Part shown: one piece after another, positions 52,866-62,062 of the stretch
Layout: each line of letters starts with the position of its first letter
How positions within the stretch are numbered: position 1 is the stretch's first letter
Assembly (NCBI GenBank): GCA_964408435.1
Contig: CAYOZL010000004.1
Location: 4,378-68,377 of the forward strand
Reading direction: 5' to 3'
Source of the DNA: CAYOZL01 sp964408435
GTDB taxonomy: Bacteria; Bdellovibrionota_C; UBA2361; SZUA-149; CAYOZL01
Length of the DNA: 64,000 nucleotides
Position numbers and translations under genes: made by a program
Notes under the pieces: model-generated
What the model was told of the DNA's origin: nothing
The model's database searches: none
The model's input: the letters and a program-made list of their open reading frames with translations, nothing else

Positions 52866-53737
52866 GATTTATTTAAAAGCCTTTTTAAAAATCCCTGTTT
52901 CTTTTCTTGGTTTCTACTAAACTGAGATTTATCTACTCCGTAGTAACTGTAATATCCGTATTGATGAATAACGTCTTCACATTCATTTAAAACCACACCA
53001 CCAATTTTATCAGAACCTATCAAATTAATTGCTTCTTTAACTAGCTTCTTTTCTGTATTCCAAGACCTTGCTACTAAGATAGTACAAGTTGATAACCTTG
53101 AAAGAGAAACTGGCTCAGCACAAAATAGAGCAGGAGGACAATCAAGAATAATTGTATTATATTCTTTTTGAAACTCATCAAGTAGTATTTTAGTGTTTGG
53201 CTGTTCAATAGTTCTAGTAGAATCTACTACTGGGCTACCAGCAGTTAAAACATCTAAACCTGGCTCTACATTGTTTAACAAGCTCTTATATGGCTTACCA
53301 GCAAGCAAAACATCACTTAGGCCTGGTCCTTGCTCTAATCCAAAAAACTTATGCACATTTGGCTTTCTTAAATCACAATCTACTAGCAGTATTTTACCAC
53401 GAGGATCGTTACCAAGAGCTCTAGATAAATTTATCGAAACTAAGCTTTTCCCTTCACTAGGCAAGGCACTTGTTATCGAAAAAATTCTCTTATTATCAAA
53501 ATTAGATCTAATTGCTAATTGTTCAAGCTGACTTTTAAGAATTCTAAATCTTTCAGCTGCTCTTAAATCAGTATAGCAATCTCTAGATAGCAGTATATGT
53601 CCATCGCTAATACTTTGTTTAGTTTTAGTTCCAGGATTTAATACCGGAGAAATATTTGCTTTTTTAACAGCTTTACCTTTCTTTTTATTACTATCTTTGT
53701 TTTTTTCTTTATCTTTATTTTTTCTTTTTAAAAACAC
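52862..53737 (-). CDS. BY-kinase (CpsD/CapB/EpsG-type tyrosine autokinase)
   Basis: 291 aa. Walker A is SALPSEGKSLVSINLSRALG, Walker A' is LLVDCDLRKPNVHKFFGL, and Walker B is YNTIILDCPPALFCAEP. An N-terminal Lys-rich stretch (residues 3-25) and a C-terminal tyrosine group (YGYYSYYGVDK) are typical of autophosphorylated BY-kinases. It is a stand-alone cytoplasmic kinase that pairs with the Wzz protein encoded just upstream. It controls chain length in exopolysaccharide export. Confidence 0.92.
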   Translation of the reverse strand: MFLKRKNKDKEKNKDSNKKKGKAVKKANISPVLNPGTKTKQSISDGHILLSRDCYTDLRAAERFRILKSQLEQLAIRSNFDNKRIFSITSALPSEGKSLVSINLSRALGNDPRGKILLVDCDLRKPNVHKFFGLEQGPGLSDVLLAGKPYKSLLNNVEPGLDVLTAGSPVVDSTRTIEQPNTKILLDEFQKEYNTIILDCPPALFCAEPVSLSRLSTCTILVARSWNTEKKLVKEAINLIGSDKIGGVVLNECEDVIHQYGYYSYYGVDKSQFSRNQEKKQGFLKRLLNKS

Positions 53738-53746
53738 TTCTATCCC

Positions 53747-55300
53747 CTAGAAAACTAAAATAATTAGCAACACACCTAAGACCAAACTAACCATAGAAGC
53801 AAAAACGCTTAACCTTCTAGTTCTAGTCTTTTGACTCACAACTTCACTTGTTAATAACGGCGGGATAATACCTATTACAGGCAATCCTAACTCAGACTCT
53901 GCTTCTTCTCTCGACTTAAGAGAGCCATTTAAATAATAAAACAATATTGGCAAACCAAACATAATTGCTAAGCCAGTGACTAAACCACCTAATGCAATCA
54001 CCCACCTAGTAGGCCCAGAAGGAACAAGAGGAATACTTGCAGGGTCAACTATTTTAAACTGAGTTCCCTTTTGACTCTTAACTAAACTACTTTGTAAAGA
54101 TGCGTTTTCTTTAGCTTCTAAAAGTCTTTGATAGCTCTCTTTTAGATTAACATAATCTCTTTCAATTTCTGAAAGTTCAGTCTCTCTAATAGGCATTAGC
54201 TTAATATTTTCTTTCAACTCATCAATTTCTAACTTTAGTTTTTCATTTTCAGACTTTAATCCACCAGTTTGCACTTCTAGCTCATTTAACTCTCTAGCGA
54301 CAAGTCTAGTTTGAGGATTTGAATTAACAACAGTTGAACTTACAGAAATTGATTTCCTTCCACTTGAACCAGCCTGACCTTCAAGGCTATCTATTCTTCT
54401 TTGAGCTGCTACTACATCAGGATGCCTATCTGAATATTTAGATTTTAGAATTTTAATAGACTGCTTTAACTTTGCTATCGCAATTCTTGGGTCAGAGCTT
54501 GAAACGCTATTATTAACTGAATTTTGCGCAACACTTTTTTGCACAACTCTTAACTCATCTCTTAAAAATTGAATTCTTGAAAGATTAGATTTTAAAAGTT
54601 GAGTGTTATAAGAGAATTGTTTTTGAGAACTATTAAGCCTAGCAAGTGCCTCTACTCTATACTCAGGAAGCTGATTAGAATACTTCCTTGCAAATACTTT
54701 TCTTTTCTCTTCAATTTTTGTCAGCTTCGTTCTTTGCTCTCTTAAATTAGCGTCAATAAACTCTTCTGTTCCTCTTGTTTTAGACATCTCACTTAACGTG
54801 CTCTCATTAATAAATAATTGAGAAAGAGAGTCAGCTACGTTGTATGCAGTTTTTGCATCATTGTGAACAAAATTTAATTTAAAAGTTTGTGTTAAGACTT
54901 TTCCTGAAGGAGAAATTACTGGTGCAATATCTATTGCTCCTCTCATTTTAATTAAAGCTTTTTCCTTACCCTTTAAACCTTTAAAACTTGGATACAATTT
55001 AAATTTATCAATAATCGATAGTAAGCGAGGTCTTGAGATCATTTCTTGAATTAAGGCTTCGAACTGCTCTTCTTGTTCTTTTTTCTCAGTACTGTTTTGT
55101 AGCATTTTAACTTTAACTTTCTGAGGCTGAATGAAAATCACAGCACTCGAACTAAAATAGTCAGGAATCTTAGCGGAAATTAGTAACATCAATATAGAAA
55201 TAGCAATTGCAGGAGCCCAGAATAAATAAAAATACTTAGCAATAGCCGTCTTTATCGGTATTAAAATTTCTGAAAATGTTTTTTTAGTCTCAAATTCCAT
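53747..55300 (-). CDS. Wzz/GumC-type polysaccharide co-polymerase
   Basis: 517 aa. An N-terminal helix (~18-42) precedes the Wzz domain (PDYFSSSAVIFIQPQKVKVK). The centre is a long coiled coil, residues ~180-400 (RVEALARLNSSQKQFSYNTQ, then GLKSENEKLKLEIDELKENI). The conserved Pro-rich GNVR-like end IVDPASIPLVPSGPTRWVIA comes before the second helix (~427-450); a last helix is near 500. It sets polysaccharide chain length with the BY-kinase (9-base gap). Normal length for the GumC class. Confidence 0.92.
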   Translation of the reverse strand: MEFETKKTFSEILIPIKTAIAKYFYLFWAPAIAISILMLLISAKIPDYFSSSAVIFIQPQKVKVKMLQNSTEKKEQEEQFEALIQEMISRPRLLSIIDKFKLYPSFKGLKGKEKALIKMRGAIDIAPVISPSGKVLTQTFKLNFVHNDAKTAYNVADSLSQLFINESTLSEMSKTRGTEEFIDANLREQRTKLTKIEEKRKVFARKYSNQLPEYRVEALARLNSSQKQFSYNTQLLKSNLSRIQFLRDELRVVQKSVAQNSVNNSVSSSDPRIAIAKLKQSIKILKSKYSDRHPDVVAAQRRIDSLEGQAGSSGRKSISVSSTVVNSNPQTRLVARELNELEVQTGGLKSENEKLKLEIDELKENIKLMPIRETELSEIERDYVNLKESYQRLLEAKENASLQSSLVKSQKGTQFKIVDPASIPLVPSGPTRWVIALGGLVTGLAIMFGLPILFYYLNGSLKSREEAESELGLPVIGIIPPLLTSEVVSQKTRTRRLSVFASMVSLVLGVLLIILVF

Positions 55301-55458
55301 ATTTTAGTTTTCTAACCTTGCATACAAAAGTAATATAGATTAAACGAATTCATAATGTATTTTAAAGAATTGTTTACCCTTTCTATATGAATTACATTTT
55401 TAATTGTGTTTATTTACCAAATTACTCAGCCAATATCTAGTCGGCTAAAGTTAAAGGA

Positions 55459-57711
55459 ATGATTCAAAAAACTATGAATACTGTCAAAAATACATATAAA
55501 TCAGATCTAAGAATAGCTTATCTTATTGTAATAATTGCATTTTTTGCTTTTTCTTGTAAGAAGGAGGATCCTCAAGCTAAGTATAATAAACATATCGAAT
55601 CTGCAGATAATTATATAAATAACGATAAAGTCGATGAAGCTAGGATAGAACTTCAAAATGCTCTTGATATTAATCCTAACGATTCTGATACTAATTATAA
55701 GATTGCCGATGTCTTTTTAAAGCAAGGAAAATTGCCTCAGGCTGTTGAAAGCCTTAATTCTGCAATTAATTTTAATCCAGATAACTTTGAAGCTAGAAAA
55801 GTTTTAGCTTCTATATATTTGGCTGCAAAAGAGTACGAACAAGCCGAAAATCAAATTAATTACATGAGCGACAAAAACGCTGAAGATACTGAGACTCTAA
55901 CTCTTAAAGCAAACTTAATTGGAATGGGGCCTCAAAAAAATAATGTTGAGGCAATTAAAATATTAAAAAAATTACAACAAAAAGAACCAGAGAACGTAGT
56001 AGTCTTAGCTAGTAGAGCTACCTACGAATTAGCTAATGACAACGTTGAGGAAGCAGAAAGACTATACAAACGCTCTTTAGAACTTAAGCCAGATAATAAC
56101 GTAATAAAAATGTCTTTAGCTGAGCTATATAATAGACAAGCTAGATTTGATGAAGCAGAAAATTTAATTAAATCTGTTGTAGAAACTAATCCTGAAATGT
56201 CTGGGCTACGTTATGTGTTTGGAGAATTTTTACTTAGAAGAGGGTTAGCAGATAAAGCCCTGGAACAATATAAGTCAATTATAGAGCAAGAGCCTAAAAA
56301 TGTTGCTGCTAGAGATAGGCTTTACGATATTTATATCACTAGAAAGAAAAATGACGAGGCAAAAGCTTTACTGGATGACTTAAAAAACAAAGCACCAGAT
56401 GATCCTTCTGTTAAATACTTTACTGCGAGAAACTTAGAACTTGAAGGTAAAAAAGTAGAAGCTTTAGAGTTATACAATGAGGCACTTAGTATTATGAATA
56501 ATTTTCCAGCTTTATTTAGAAAAGTTGGAATATTAGAACTAGCAACAGGAAAGACTAATCAATCTATAGAGCACTTAAATCAGGCTTTAAGTCTTGATGA
56601 AAATGACATCGCAGCAAGATATTCACTTGCAAGAGCCTTATTTTTTAAAAGAAATTACTCTGAAGCAAAAAGTAACTTAGATAAAGTTCTAAAAGTTTCT
56701 CCTAGTCATCTAGCTGCAAAAGTTCTACGTGCAGATCTATCTGTAATTGAGAAAGACCCTACAAAAGCTGAAGAAGTATACACCGAACTAATAAAAGTAG
56801 CTCCTAATAACCAAATGGGATATTTCAAGATGGCAGTTCTTGAAGAGACTAAAGGAAATTTTGAAAAAGCAGCCCAGTGGCACAAAAAAACAATTGGTTT
56901 TGACAGCAACATACTTCCTTCTCTAAAAAGATTAATCTCTTTAAGAAGAAAGAAACAAAAAAAGCCTATGAATGAGCTAACTCAAGAATTAAAAGCATTA
57001 AAGGCTGAAAGTAAAAACTCTCTTGCCGAATTTGATTTAATGATTGGAACTTTAACATTAGCAGATAAGAGCGAACCAGAGAGATTAAAAAAAGGAAGAG
57101 AATCTTTAAATAGTGCTATTAAAAATAACCCTAATTTAATTGGTGCATACTTTGCCCTCGCTGCAATTGATTCTGCTGGAGGGGACCTAGAAGGAGCACA
57201 AAAAAATTATGAAAGACTTTTGGAAAAAAATCCAAAGCACACTCCAACATTAATGATGTTAGCGATGTCTCAAGAAAGTCAGAAGAAATATACAGATGCG
57301 TCTGAAACTTATAATAGAATATTAGACTTTGCGCCTAACTTTGCGCCTGCTGCTAATAACCTAGCATGGTTAATGGCTGAAGAACTAAAAGGTGATGTAG
57401 ATAAGGCTCTTAAATTAGCACAAATTGCTAAAGAGCAGATGCCTAATGAAAGTAGTGTTACTGATACCCTAGGCTGGATTCACGTATTAAAAGGGAATAC
57501 TAAATTAGGTGTTGAATTCATTAAAGAAGCTATTGAGCAAGACAAAGAAAACAATAAAAGAGTTAACCCTGAAATCTTGTATCACTTAGCAAAGGCAAAC
57601 TTAATTCTAGAAGATAAGACTTCTGCTTTAGAGAACATTAACAAAGCTCTTGAGGTTAAGAATCATCCTAAATACGATAAATTCATAGAATTAAAAAATT
57701 CTATCAAATAG
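55459..57711 (+). CDS. Large TPR lipoprotein (PrsT/EpsG-cluster type)
   Basis: 750 aa. Signal ends at IIAFFAFSCKKEDPQ, a lipobox with Cys about residue 33; an internal ATG at 55474 would shorten the leader. The rest is ~18 TPR units, e.g. SDTNYKIADVFLKQGKLPQA, NVVVLASRATYELANDNVEE and APAANNLAWLMAEELKGDVD. Such proteins lie beside exopolysaccharide genes with PEP-CTERM sorting in other bacteria. No exosortase is seen in the window. It is probably a periplasmic scaffold. It is followed 37 bases later by a Wza-like gene. Confidence 0.85.
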   Translation: MIQKTMNTVKNTYKSDLRIAYLIVIIAFFAFSCKKEDPQAKYNKHIESADNYINNDKVDEARIELQNALDINPNDSDTNYKIADVFLKQGKLPQAVESLNSAINFNPDNFEARKVLASIYLAAKEYEQAENQINYMSDKNAEDTETLTLKANLIGMGPQKNNVEAIKILKKLQQKEPENVVVLASRATYELANDNVEEAERLYKRSLELKPDNNVIKMSLAELYNRQARFDEAENLIKSVVETNPEMSGLRYVFGEFLLRRGLADKALEQYKSIIEQEPKNVAARDRLYDIYITRKKNDEAKALLDDLKNKAPDDPSVKYFTARNLELEGKKVEALELYNEALSIMNNFPALFRKVGILELATGKTNQSIEHLNQALSLDENDIAARYSLARALFFKRNYSEAKSNLDKVLKVSPSHLAAKVLRADLSVIEKDPTKAEEVYTELIKVAPNNQMGYFKMAVLEETKGNFEKAAQWHKKTIGFDSNILPSLKRLISLRRKKQKKPMNELTQELKALKAESKNSLAEFDLMIGTLTLADKSEPERLKKGRESLNSAIKNNPNLIGAYFALAAIDSAGGDLEGAQKNYERLLEKNPKHTPTLMMLAMSQESQKKYTDASETYNRILDFAPNFAPAANNLAWLMAEELKGDVDKALKLAQIAKEQMPNESSVTDTLGWIHVLKGNTKLGVEFIKEAIEQDKENNKRVNPEILYHLAKANLILEDKTSALENINKALEVKNHPKYDKFIELKNSIK

Positions 57712-57769
57712 TATATTTATAAAGAATCATGTAGTAAAGCTATGCTAGATGATTAAAGAGGGGATTATT

Positions 57770-58342
57770 ATGTTTAGATTATTAATATTAGTTATATTTT
57801 TAACATCATGTGGTGCTAAAAATATAAGACCAAACGATGAGCTAGTAGAAGATAGCTTAGCAGAAACTGAATACTACATTAAGATTGGTGACTTACTTAG
57901 AATTAATGTTTGGGGAGAACCTAAATTATCTGGAGATGTAGTGGTAAGAAGCGATGGCAAGATTACTGTAGCACTTGCTGATGATATTCAAGCTGAAGGT
58001 AAAACTTTAATTCAATTAAAAGATGATGTTGAGTCTAAGCTTAATGAATTTATTCCTGGAGTCTCTGTTAGTCCTTCAATGGTTCAGTCTGCACCAATAA
58101 GATATTTCCTAGCAGGACAATTTCTAAGACCAGGAGAATTTAGAAGTGACCAAGGTATTACACTACTTCAAGCAGTTGCAAAGGCTGGTGGCTTTGCTCC
58201 TTTTGCAGATGAAGGCTCAATTATTTTAATTAGAAAAAACTCTGCTAATGAGCTGAGATACCAATTAAACTATAATAAAGTAGTCAGCGGCAAACAGCCT
58301 AATCCTCAATTAAGAGACGGAGACTTTATTTCAGTTGAGTAA
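57770..58342 (+). CDS. Polysaccharide export lipoprotein, Wza-like (short)
   Basis: 190 aa from ATG 57770 (GAGGGG 7 bases upstream; an in-frame ATG at 57749 is less likely). Lipobox ILVIFLTSCGAKN, with Cys about residue 14. Poly_export domain: YYIKIGDLLRINVWGEPKLS, VVVRSDGKITVALADDIQAE. Then one SLBB domain: YFLAGQFLRPGEFRSDQGI and LLQAVAKAGGFAPFADEGSI. Wza proteins have more SLBB domains and a barrel helix (360 aa), so this is the short periplasmic type. The stop overlaps the pheA-tyrA start by 8 bases. Confidence 0.9.
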   Translation: MFRLLILVIFLTSCGAKNIRPNDELVEDSLAETEYYIKIGDLLRINVWGEPKLSGDVVVRSDGKITVALADDIQAEGKTLIQLKDDVESKLNEFIPGVSVSPSMVQSAPIRYFLAGQFLRPGEFRSDQGITLLQAVAKAGGFAPFADEGSIILIRKNSANELRYQLNYNKVVSGKQPNPQLRDGDFISVE

Positions 58343-59960
58343 AACTACAGCTTATTTAGGGCCACAGGGATCTTATTCTGAGCTAGCTTTAAGACATTTC
58401 TTAAAAGATGCTCAAGGAGTTCCCTGCCTTTCGATAGCTGAAGTATTTTCACAACTTTCAAAAGGCTTAGTTGAACAAGCCTTTGTTCCAATAGAAAATA
58501 TAATTGAAGGGCCAGTAACTGAAACTCTTGATCAGTTATTTGAAAATAGAAATAAGCTATATATACAAAATAGCTTTAACTACTTAATTCAACATTGCTT
58601 AGGAGCGATAAACGAAAAACACGAAGAAATAACTCATATATATTCTAAAGACCAAGCTTTAAGACAGTGCTCTAAATTCATAAACGAGAAGTTTACTAAT
58701 TCTAGACTATGCACTTCAAATAGCACAGGTGCAGCTGTTGAAATGATCGCTAGCAATAAACTAAAAAATTGCGCTGCTGTTGCAGCTGAGCAAACAATTA
58801 AATCTTTTGGTCTAAAAGTTATCGCTGAAAATATATCTGATATTCCTAATAACCAAACTAGATTCATACTTCTAGGGACAGAAAAAAAATCTCCTAAGTC
58901 AAATTCGGTAACTACAGTTTTAGTCAATCCAGGAAGAGACCGCCAAGGACTTCTTTTTGAAATCCTAGAAGTAATAAGCGTTAAACATAAGAGCAACTTA
59001 AAATCTATTCACTCCAGACCAGATAGTAAGGGTGGTTTTATTTTTCACTTAGACCTAGAAGGTTCAGAAGACTCTTTAACTAATTGCATAGAAGAACTTA
59101 GAAATTACTGCTCAAGTATAACAGCTACGATAGATATTCTTGGTAGTTATCAACAAACTCCTTTCAACTCTAAAATAGCCTCACCTATAGGAATACTAGG
59201 TGGTGCAGGTAAAATGGGTTTATGGTTTAAAAAGTTTTTTAATTCTATTGGTGTTGAAGTACTTATCAACGATCCAAATAGTGATGACTCAATTAAATTA
59301 AAAAAGCTTTGTGAAAGCTGTAAAATAATTATCTTAAGTGTACCAATTAATTCAGCAGAGTCTGTAATTAAAGAGCTACTAAAACATGTAAAAGCAGGTA
59401 GCCTAATTGTTGAAAACTTTTCAATTAAACACGCTTGTCTAAATAAATTAATTGAGCAAACAAGTAAGGATGTTGAAGTTTTAGGAATTCACACAATGTT
59501 TGGCTCTGATGTAGAAACACTTAGAAAACAAAATATTATAATTTCAAAAAATTCAAAGTCTAAAGAATTATCTAATAATTTTATAGACTTACTACACAAG
59601 CACGGAGCAAACATCTCTGAACTTGATGCTAGCGAGCACGATAATCACGCAGCATACCTACAATCTCTAATTCAATTTTTACTATTAGGTTATGGAAAAT
59701 CGCTAAGTGAAGCTTTTGACTCTAAAAAAGACATAGAGTCTATGAATACACCTAATTCAAAAAATTTCGTTTCTACTCTTAAAAGAGTATTAAACTTAAG
59801 CAATGACTTATTAGCTGATATGCAAATTATAAATCCCGAGAACAAAAAAGCTAGAGAGAATTTAATAAAAAATTTAAAAAATATTGATTCTTTAATTGAT
59901 AACGAAGAAAGAAATAAGATAGTTGATTTAAAAAAAGAAATTAAAAGCTTTATAGACTAA
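58335..59960 (+). CDS. pheA-tyrA: Prephenate dehydratase - ACT - prephenate dehydrogenase fusion
   Basis: 541 aa, TTG start inside the Wza-like stop. Residues 1-180 are PheA: TAYLGPQGSYSELALRHF, VPIENIIEGPVTETLDQLF, NQTRFILLG. Residues ~190-265 form an ACT domain (LFEILEVISVKHKSNLKSIH, SRPDSKGGF) for Phe control. Residues ~285-540 are TyrA: IGILGGAGKMGLWFKKFF (NAD site), SVPINSAESVIKELL, HTMFGSDVE and DASEHDNHAAYLQSL with the His. Both branches to Phe and Tyr come from one polypeptide. Fusions of these activities occur but in other orders. Its end overlaps the convergent kinase by 11 bases. Confidence 0.93.
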   Translation: MSKTTAYLGPQGSYSELALRHFLKDAQGVPCLSIAEVFSQLSKGLVEQAFVPIENIIEGPVTETLDQLFENRNKLYIQNSFNYLIQHCLGAINEKHEEITHIYSKDQALRQCSKFINEKFTNSRLCTSNSTGAAVEMIASNKLKNCAAVAAEQTIKSFGLKVIAENISDIPNNQTRFILLGTEKKSPKSNSVTTVLVNPGRDRQGLLFEILEVISVKHKSNLKSIHSRPDSKGGFIFHLDLEGSEDSLTNCIEELRNYCSSITATIDILGSYQQTPFNSKIASPIGILGGAGKMGLWFKKFFNSIGVEVLINDPNSDDSIKLKKLCESCKIIILSVPINSAESVIKELLKHVKAGSLIVENFSIKHACLNKLIEQTSKDVEVLGIHTMFGSDVETLRKQNIIISKNSKSKELSNNFIDLLHKHGANISELDASEHDNHAAYLQSLIQFLLLGYGKSLSEAFDSKKDIESMNTPNSKNFVSTLKRVLNLSNDLLADMQIINPENKKARENLIKNLKNIDSLIDNEERNKIVDLKKEIKSFID

Positions 59961-61923
59961 ATTCAAGAGCTTTCAATGCTCTTAATTCATCAATATCTAT
60001 TCCATTTTGCTCTGATTGATTCTTTAATTTTTCACTAACATCACTTATGTTTGTTTTTATTTTTTTATAAGAATCTTCTATTTTTTTATTAGAATATTTT
60101 CTAGAAATATCAATTTGTTTTTGTATCATTAATAATTTCAATTTAGCTTTTTCTAATAAAAATAAATTTTTATATAGATCTAAAGCTTCTCTTTTTAGAT
60201 CATTTTTCATACTTAGAGAATAAATGTAATTAGAAAATCCTTTAACATCCATACTCAAAGAGCGATGCTCTTTTTGAAGTTTAATTCTTCTAGATACTGT
60301 ATTCTTATTAGATAAAACGTTTAATTTGGCATTCAATTCTACTTTCTTAATAACTAAATCAACTAAATCACTAGAATTATCTTTAGCTATTAGCTTTATT
60401 TCTTTGTTTTTTATCTTAGCCGATTCTCTATTTAACCAATTATTTTTAAACTTATAGCCAATATTAAATTTTTTCTGATTGACTTTTTTTGTGTCTCTCT
60501 CTTTTTCTCCTGTGGCACTCTGCTTTAACTCAATCATTTCTATATTTTGAAGTAAGTTACTGACTTTTTCAAAGGTATGCTTTTTTTCCTTCTCTATAAA
60601 AGGCTCTTTTAAAGATGGTACTAGTTTTACAAAATCCGTATTTAAATATTTTTTTGTATGCTTTTTAACATTGAGCCTAAAATCTTTAGCAGTCTTTATA
60701 GTTAAACCCTGATTAAAATAGATAAAAATGGATAAACCAATTAAAGAAATAAGGTAGAAAAAACTTTTATAGCTAATTCTTTTCTTTGGCTTAACTTTTG
60801 CTTTAGATACAAATGTATTCTTACTTGCTAACTCTTCTTGCTGTTTAATTATTTCAGAAGTACTCGCTAGACTTTGTAAGATAACGCTCTGCTTAACAAT
60901 ATCATTTTTAGCGCTATTATCTTTTGAAATCTTAGACTTACTTAAAACTATACTATTAGTATTATTCTTTACACTGTCTTTTTGACCTACACTCTCTTTA
61001 ATTATTTCAGGTATAACTATTTCAGGTTCTATATTCTCAGTTCCACTCACCTCACTACTTACAGTTCTGATCTTACTTTTATTAATAGACCTATGTCTTA
61101 AATATCTATAAATTTCTTTGCTAGATTCTGGTCGATTCTTTGCTTCTTTTGATAACATTCTTAAAACTAAAGAATTAATCCACTGAGGAATATCATTCCT
61201 GATTTCCTTAGGCTCTACAGGCTCTTTTTTTAGATGCATCCACATAATTGTAGCTGGAAGCTCATGCTGAAATGGAGGAGCTCCTGTTAACAGCTCATAA
61301 AAAATCGTGCCTAAACTATAAAAATCTGCTTGATAGGATGAGTTTGAACCAGTCCAAATCTCTGGAGCAATATATGGAGTAGAGCCAATAATTTCTTTAT
61401 GTTGAGTAAGCTCTGAGCGCGAACTTCTTGCAACTCCAAAGTCTGCAATTTTTATTTTTCCATCTGAGATTAAAACATTTGCAGGTTTTAAATCTCTATG
61501 AATAATTTCTTCTTTATGAATCTCTCCTAAACCAGCAGTAATCTGCATTGCAATATAAGTAAAACGGTCAATTTCTAGACCTTCTGGTTTAATTAATGCT
61601 TCTAAAGAGTTTCCTTTTACATACTCCATAGTAAAATAAATTAAATCATGGTCTACCCCTACATCATATGTTCTAACGACATTATGATGATTTACACGGT
61701 GCATTAATTTTACCTCTTGAAGAAACCTCTTCCTCATTTTTGGGTCAGCTGCAATTTCTTTTTTTAAAGCTTTTAGTGCAACAATATTACCTGATAAAAA
61801 CCTATCTCTTGCAAGATGTACGCTTCCCATTGCACCAGTTCCAATGCATCTAATCACTTCATATCTATTAGATATAACTAGTCCATCTAGTAAGGCATTC
61901 GTATTTACAGTTGATTCAAACAC
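59950..61923 (-). CDS. Ser/Thr protein kinase with membrane helix and coiled-coil outer domain
   Basis: 657 aa. Kinase residues 15-270: IGTGAMGSVHLARDRFL (Gly loop), IVALKALKKE (Lys), IIHRDLKPANVLI, KIADFGVARSS, and PEIWTGSNSSYQADFYSLGT. After a Lys/Ser-rich linker, one TM helix is at ~385-407 (SFFYLISLIGLSIFIYF). The outer ~240 residues are Lys/Leu/Glu-rich coiled coil with no named domain. It is a receptor-like kinase of the Pkn type. It is a third kinase-fold protein in the window, 18 kb from the Tad/T3SS run. Confidence 0.94.
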   Translation of the reverse strand: MFESTVNTNALLDGLVISNRYEVIRCIGTGAMGSVHLARDRFLSGNIVALKALKKEIAADPKMRKRFLQEVKLMHRVNHHNVVRTYDVGVDHDLIYFTMEYVKGNSLEALIKPEGLEIDRFTYIAMQITAGLGEIHKEEIIHRDLKPANVLISDGKIKIADFGVARSSRSELTQHKEIIGSTPYIAPEIWTGSNSSYQADFYSLGTIFYELLTGAPPFQHELPATIMWMHLKKEPVEPKEIRNDIPQWINSLVLRMLSKEAKNRPESSKEIYRYLRHRSINKSKIRTVSSEVSGTENIEPEIVIPEIIKESVGQKDSVKNNTNSIVLSKSKISKDNSAKNDIVKQSVILQSLASTSEIIKQQEELASKNTFVSKAKVKPKKRISYKSFFYLISLIGLSIFIYFNQGLTIKTAKDFRLNVKKHTKKYLNTDFVKLVPSLKEPFIEKEKKHTFEKVSNLLQNIEMIELKQSATGEKERDTKKVNQKKFNIGYKFKNNWLNRESAKIKNKEIKLIAKDNSSDLVDLVIKKVELNAKLNVLSNKNTVSRRIKLQKEHRSLSMDVKGFSNYIYSLSMKNDLKREALDLYKNLFLLEKAKLKLLMIQKQIDISRKYSNKKIEDSYKKIKTNISDVSEKLKNQSEQNGIDIDELRALKALEFSL

Positions 61924-62062
61924 TCTTTATTAACGCTAAATTAGTAAATCTTTAATATCTGCTACATAGATCGGTATTTTATGAATTTATCTTGATATTA
62001 GACTAAAATACTTGAAATTATTAGACTATTTAAGTGCCAAAAAACTAGATTGTTCTAATAGC

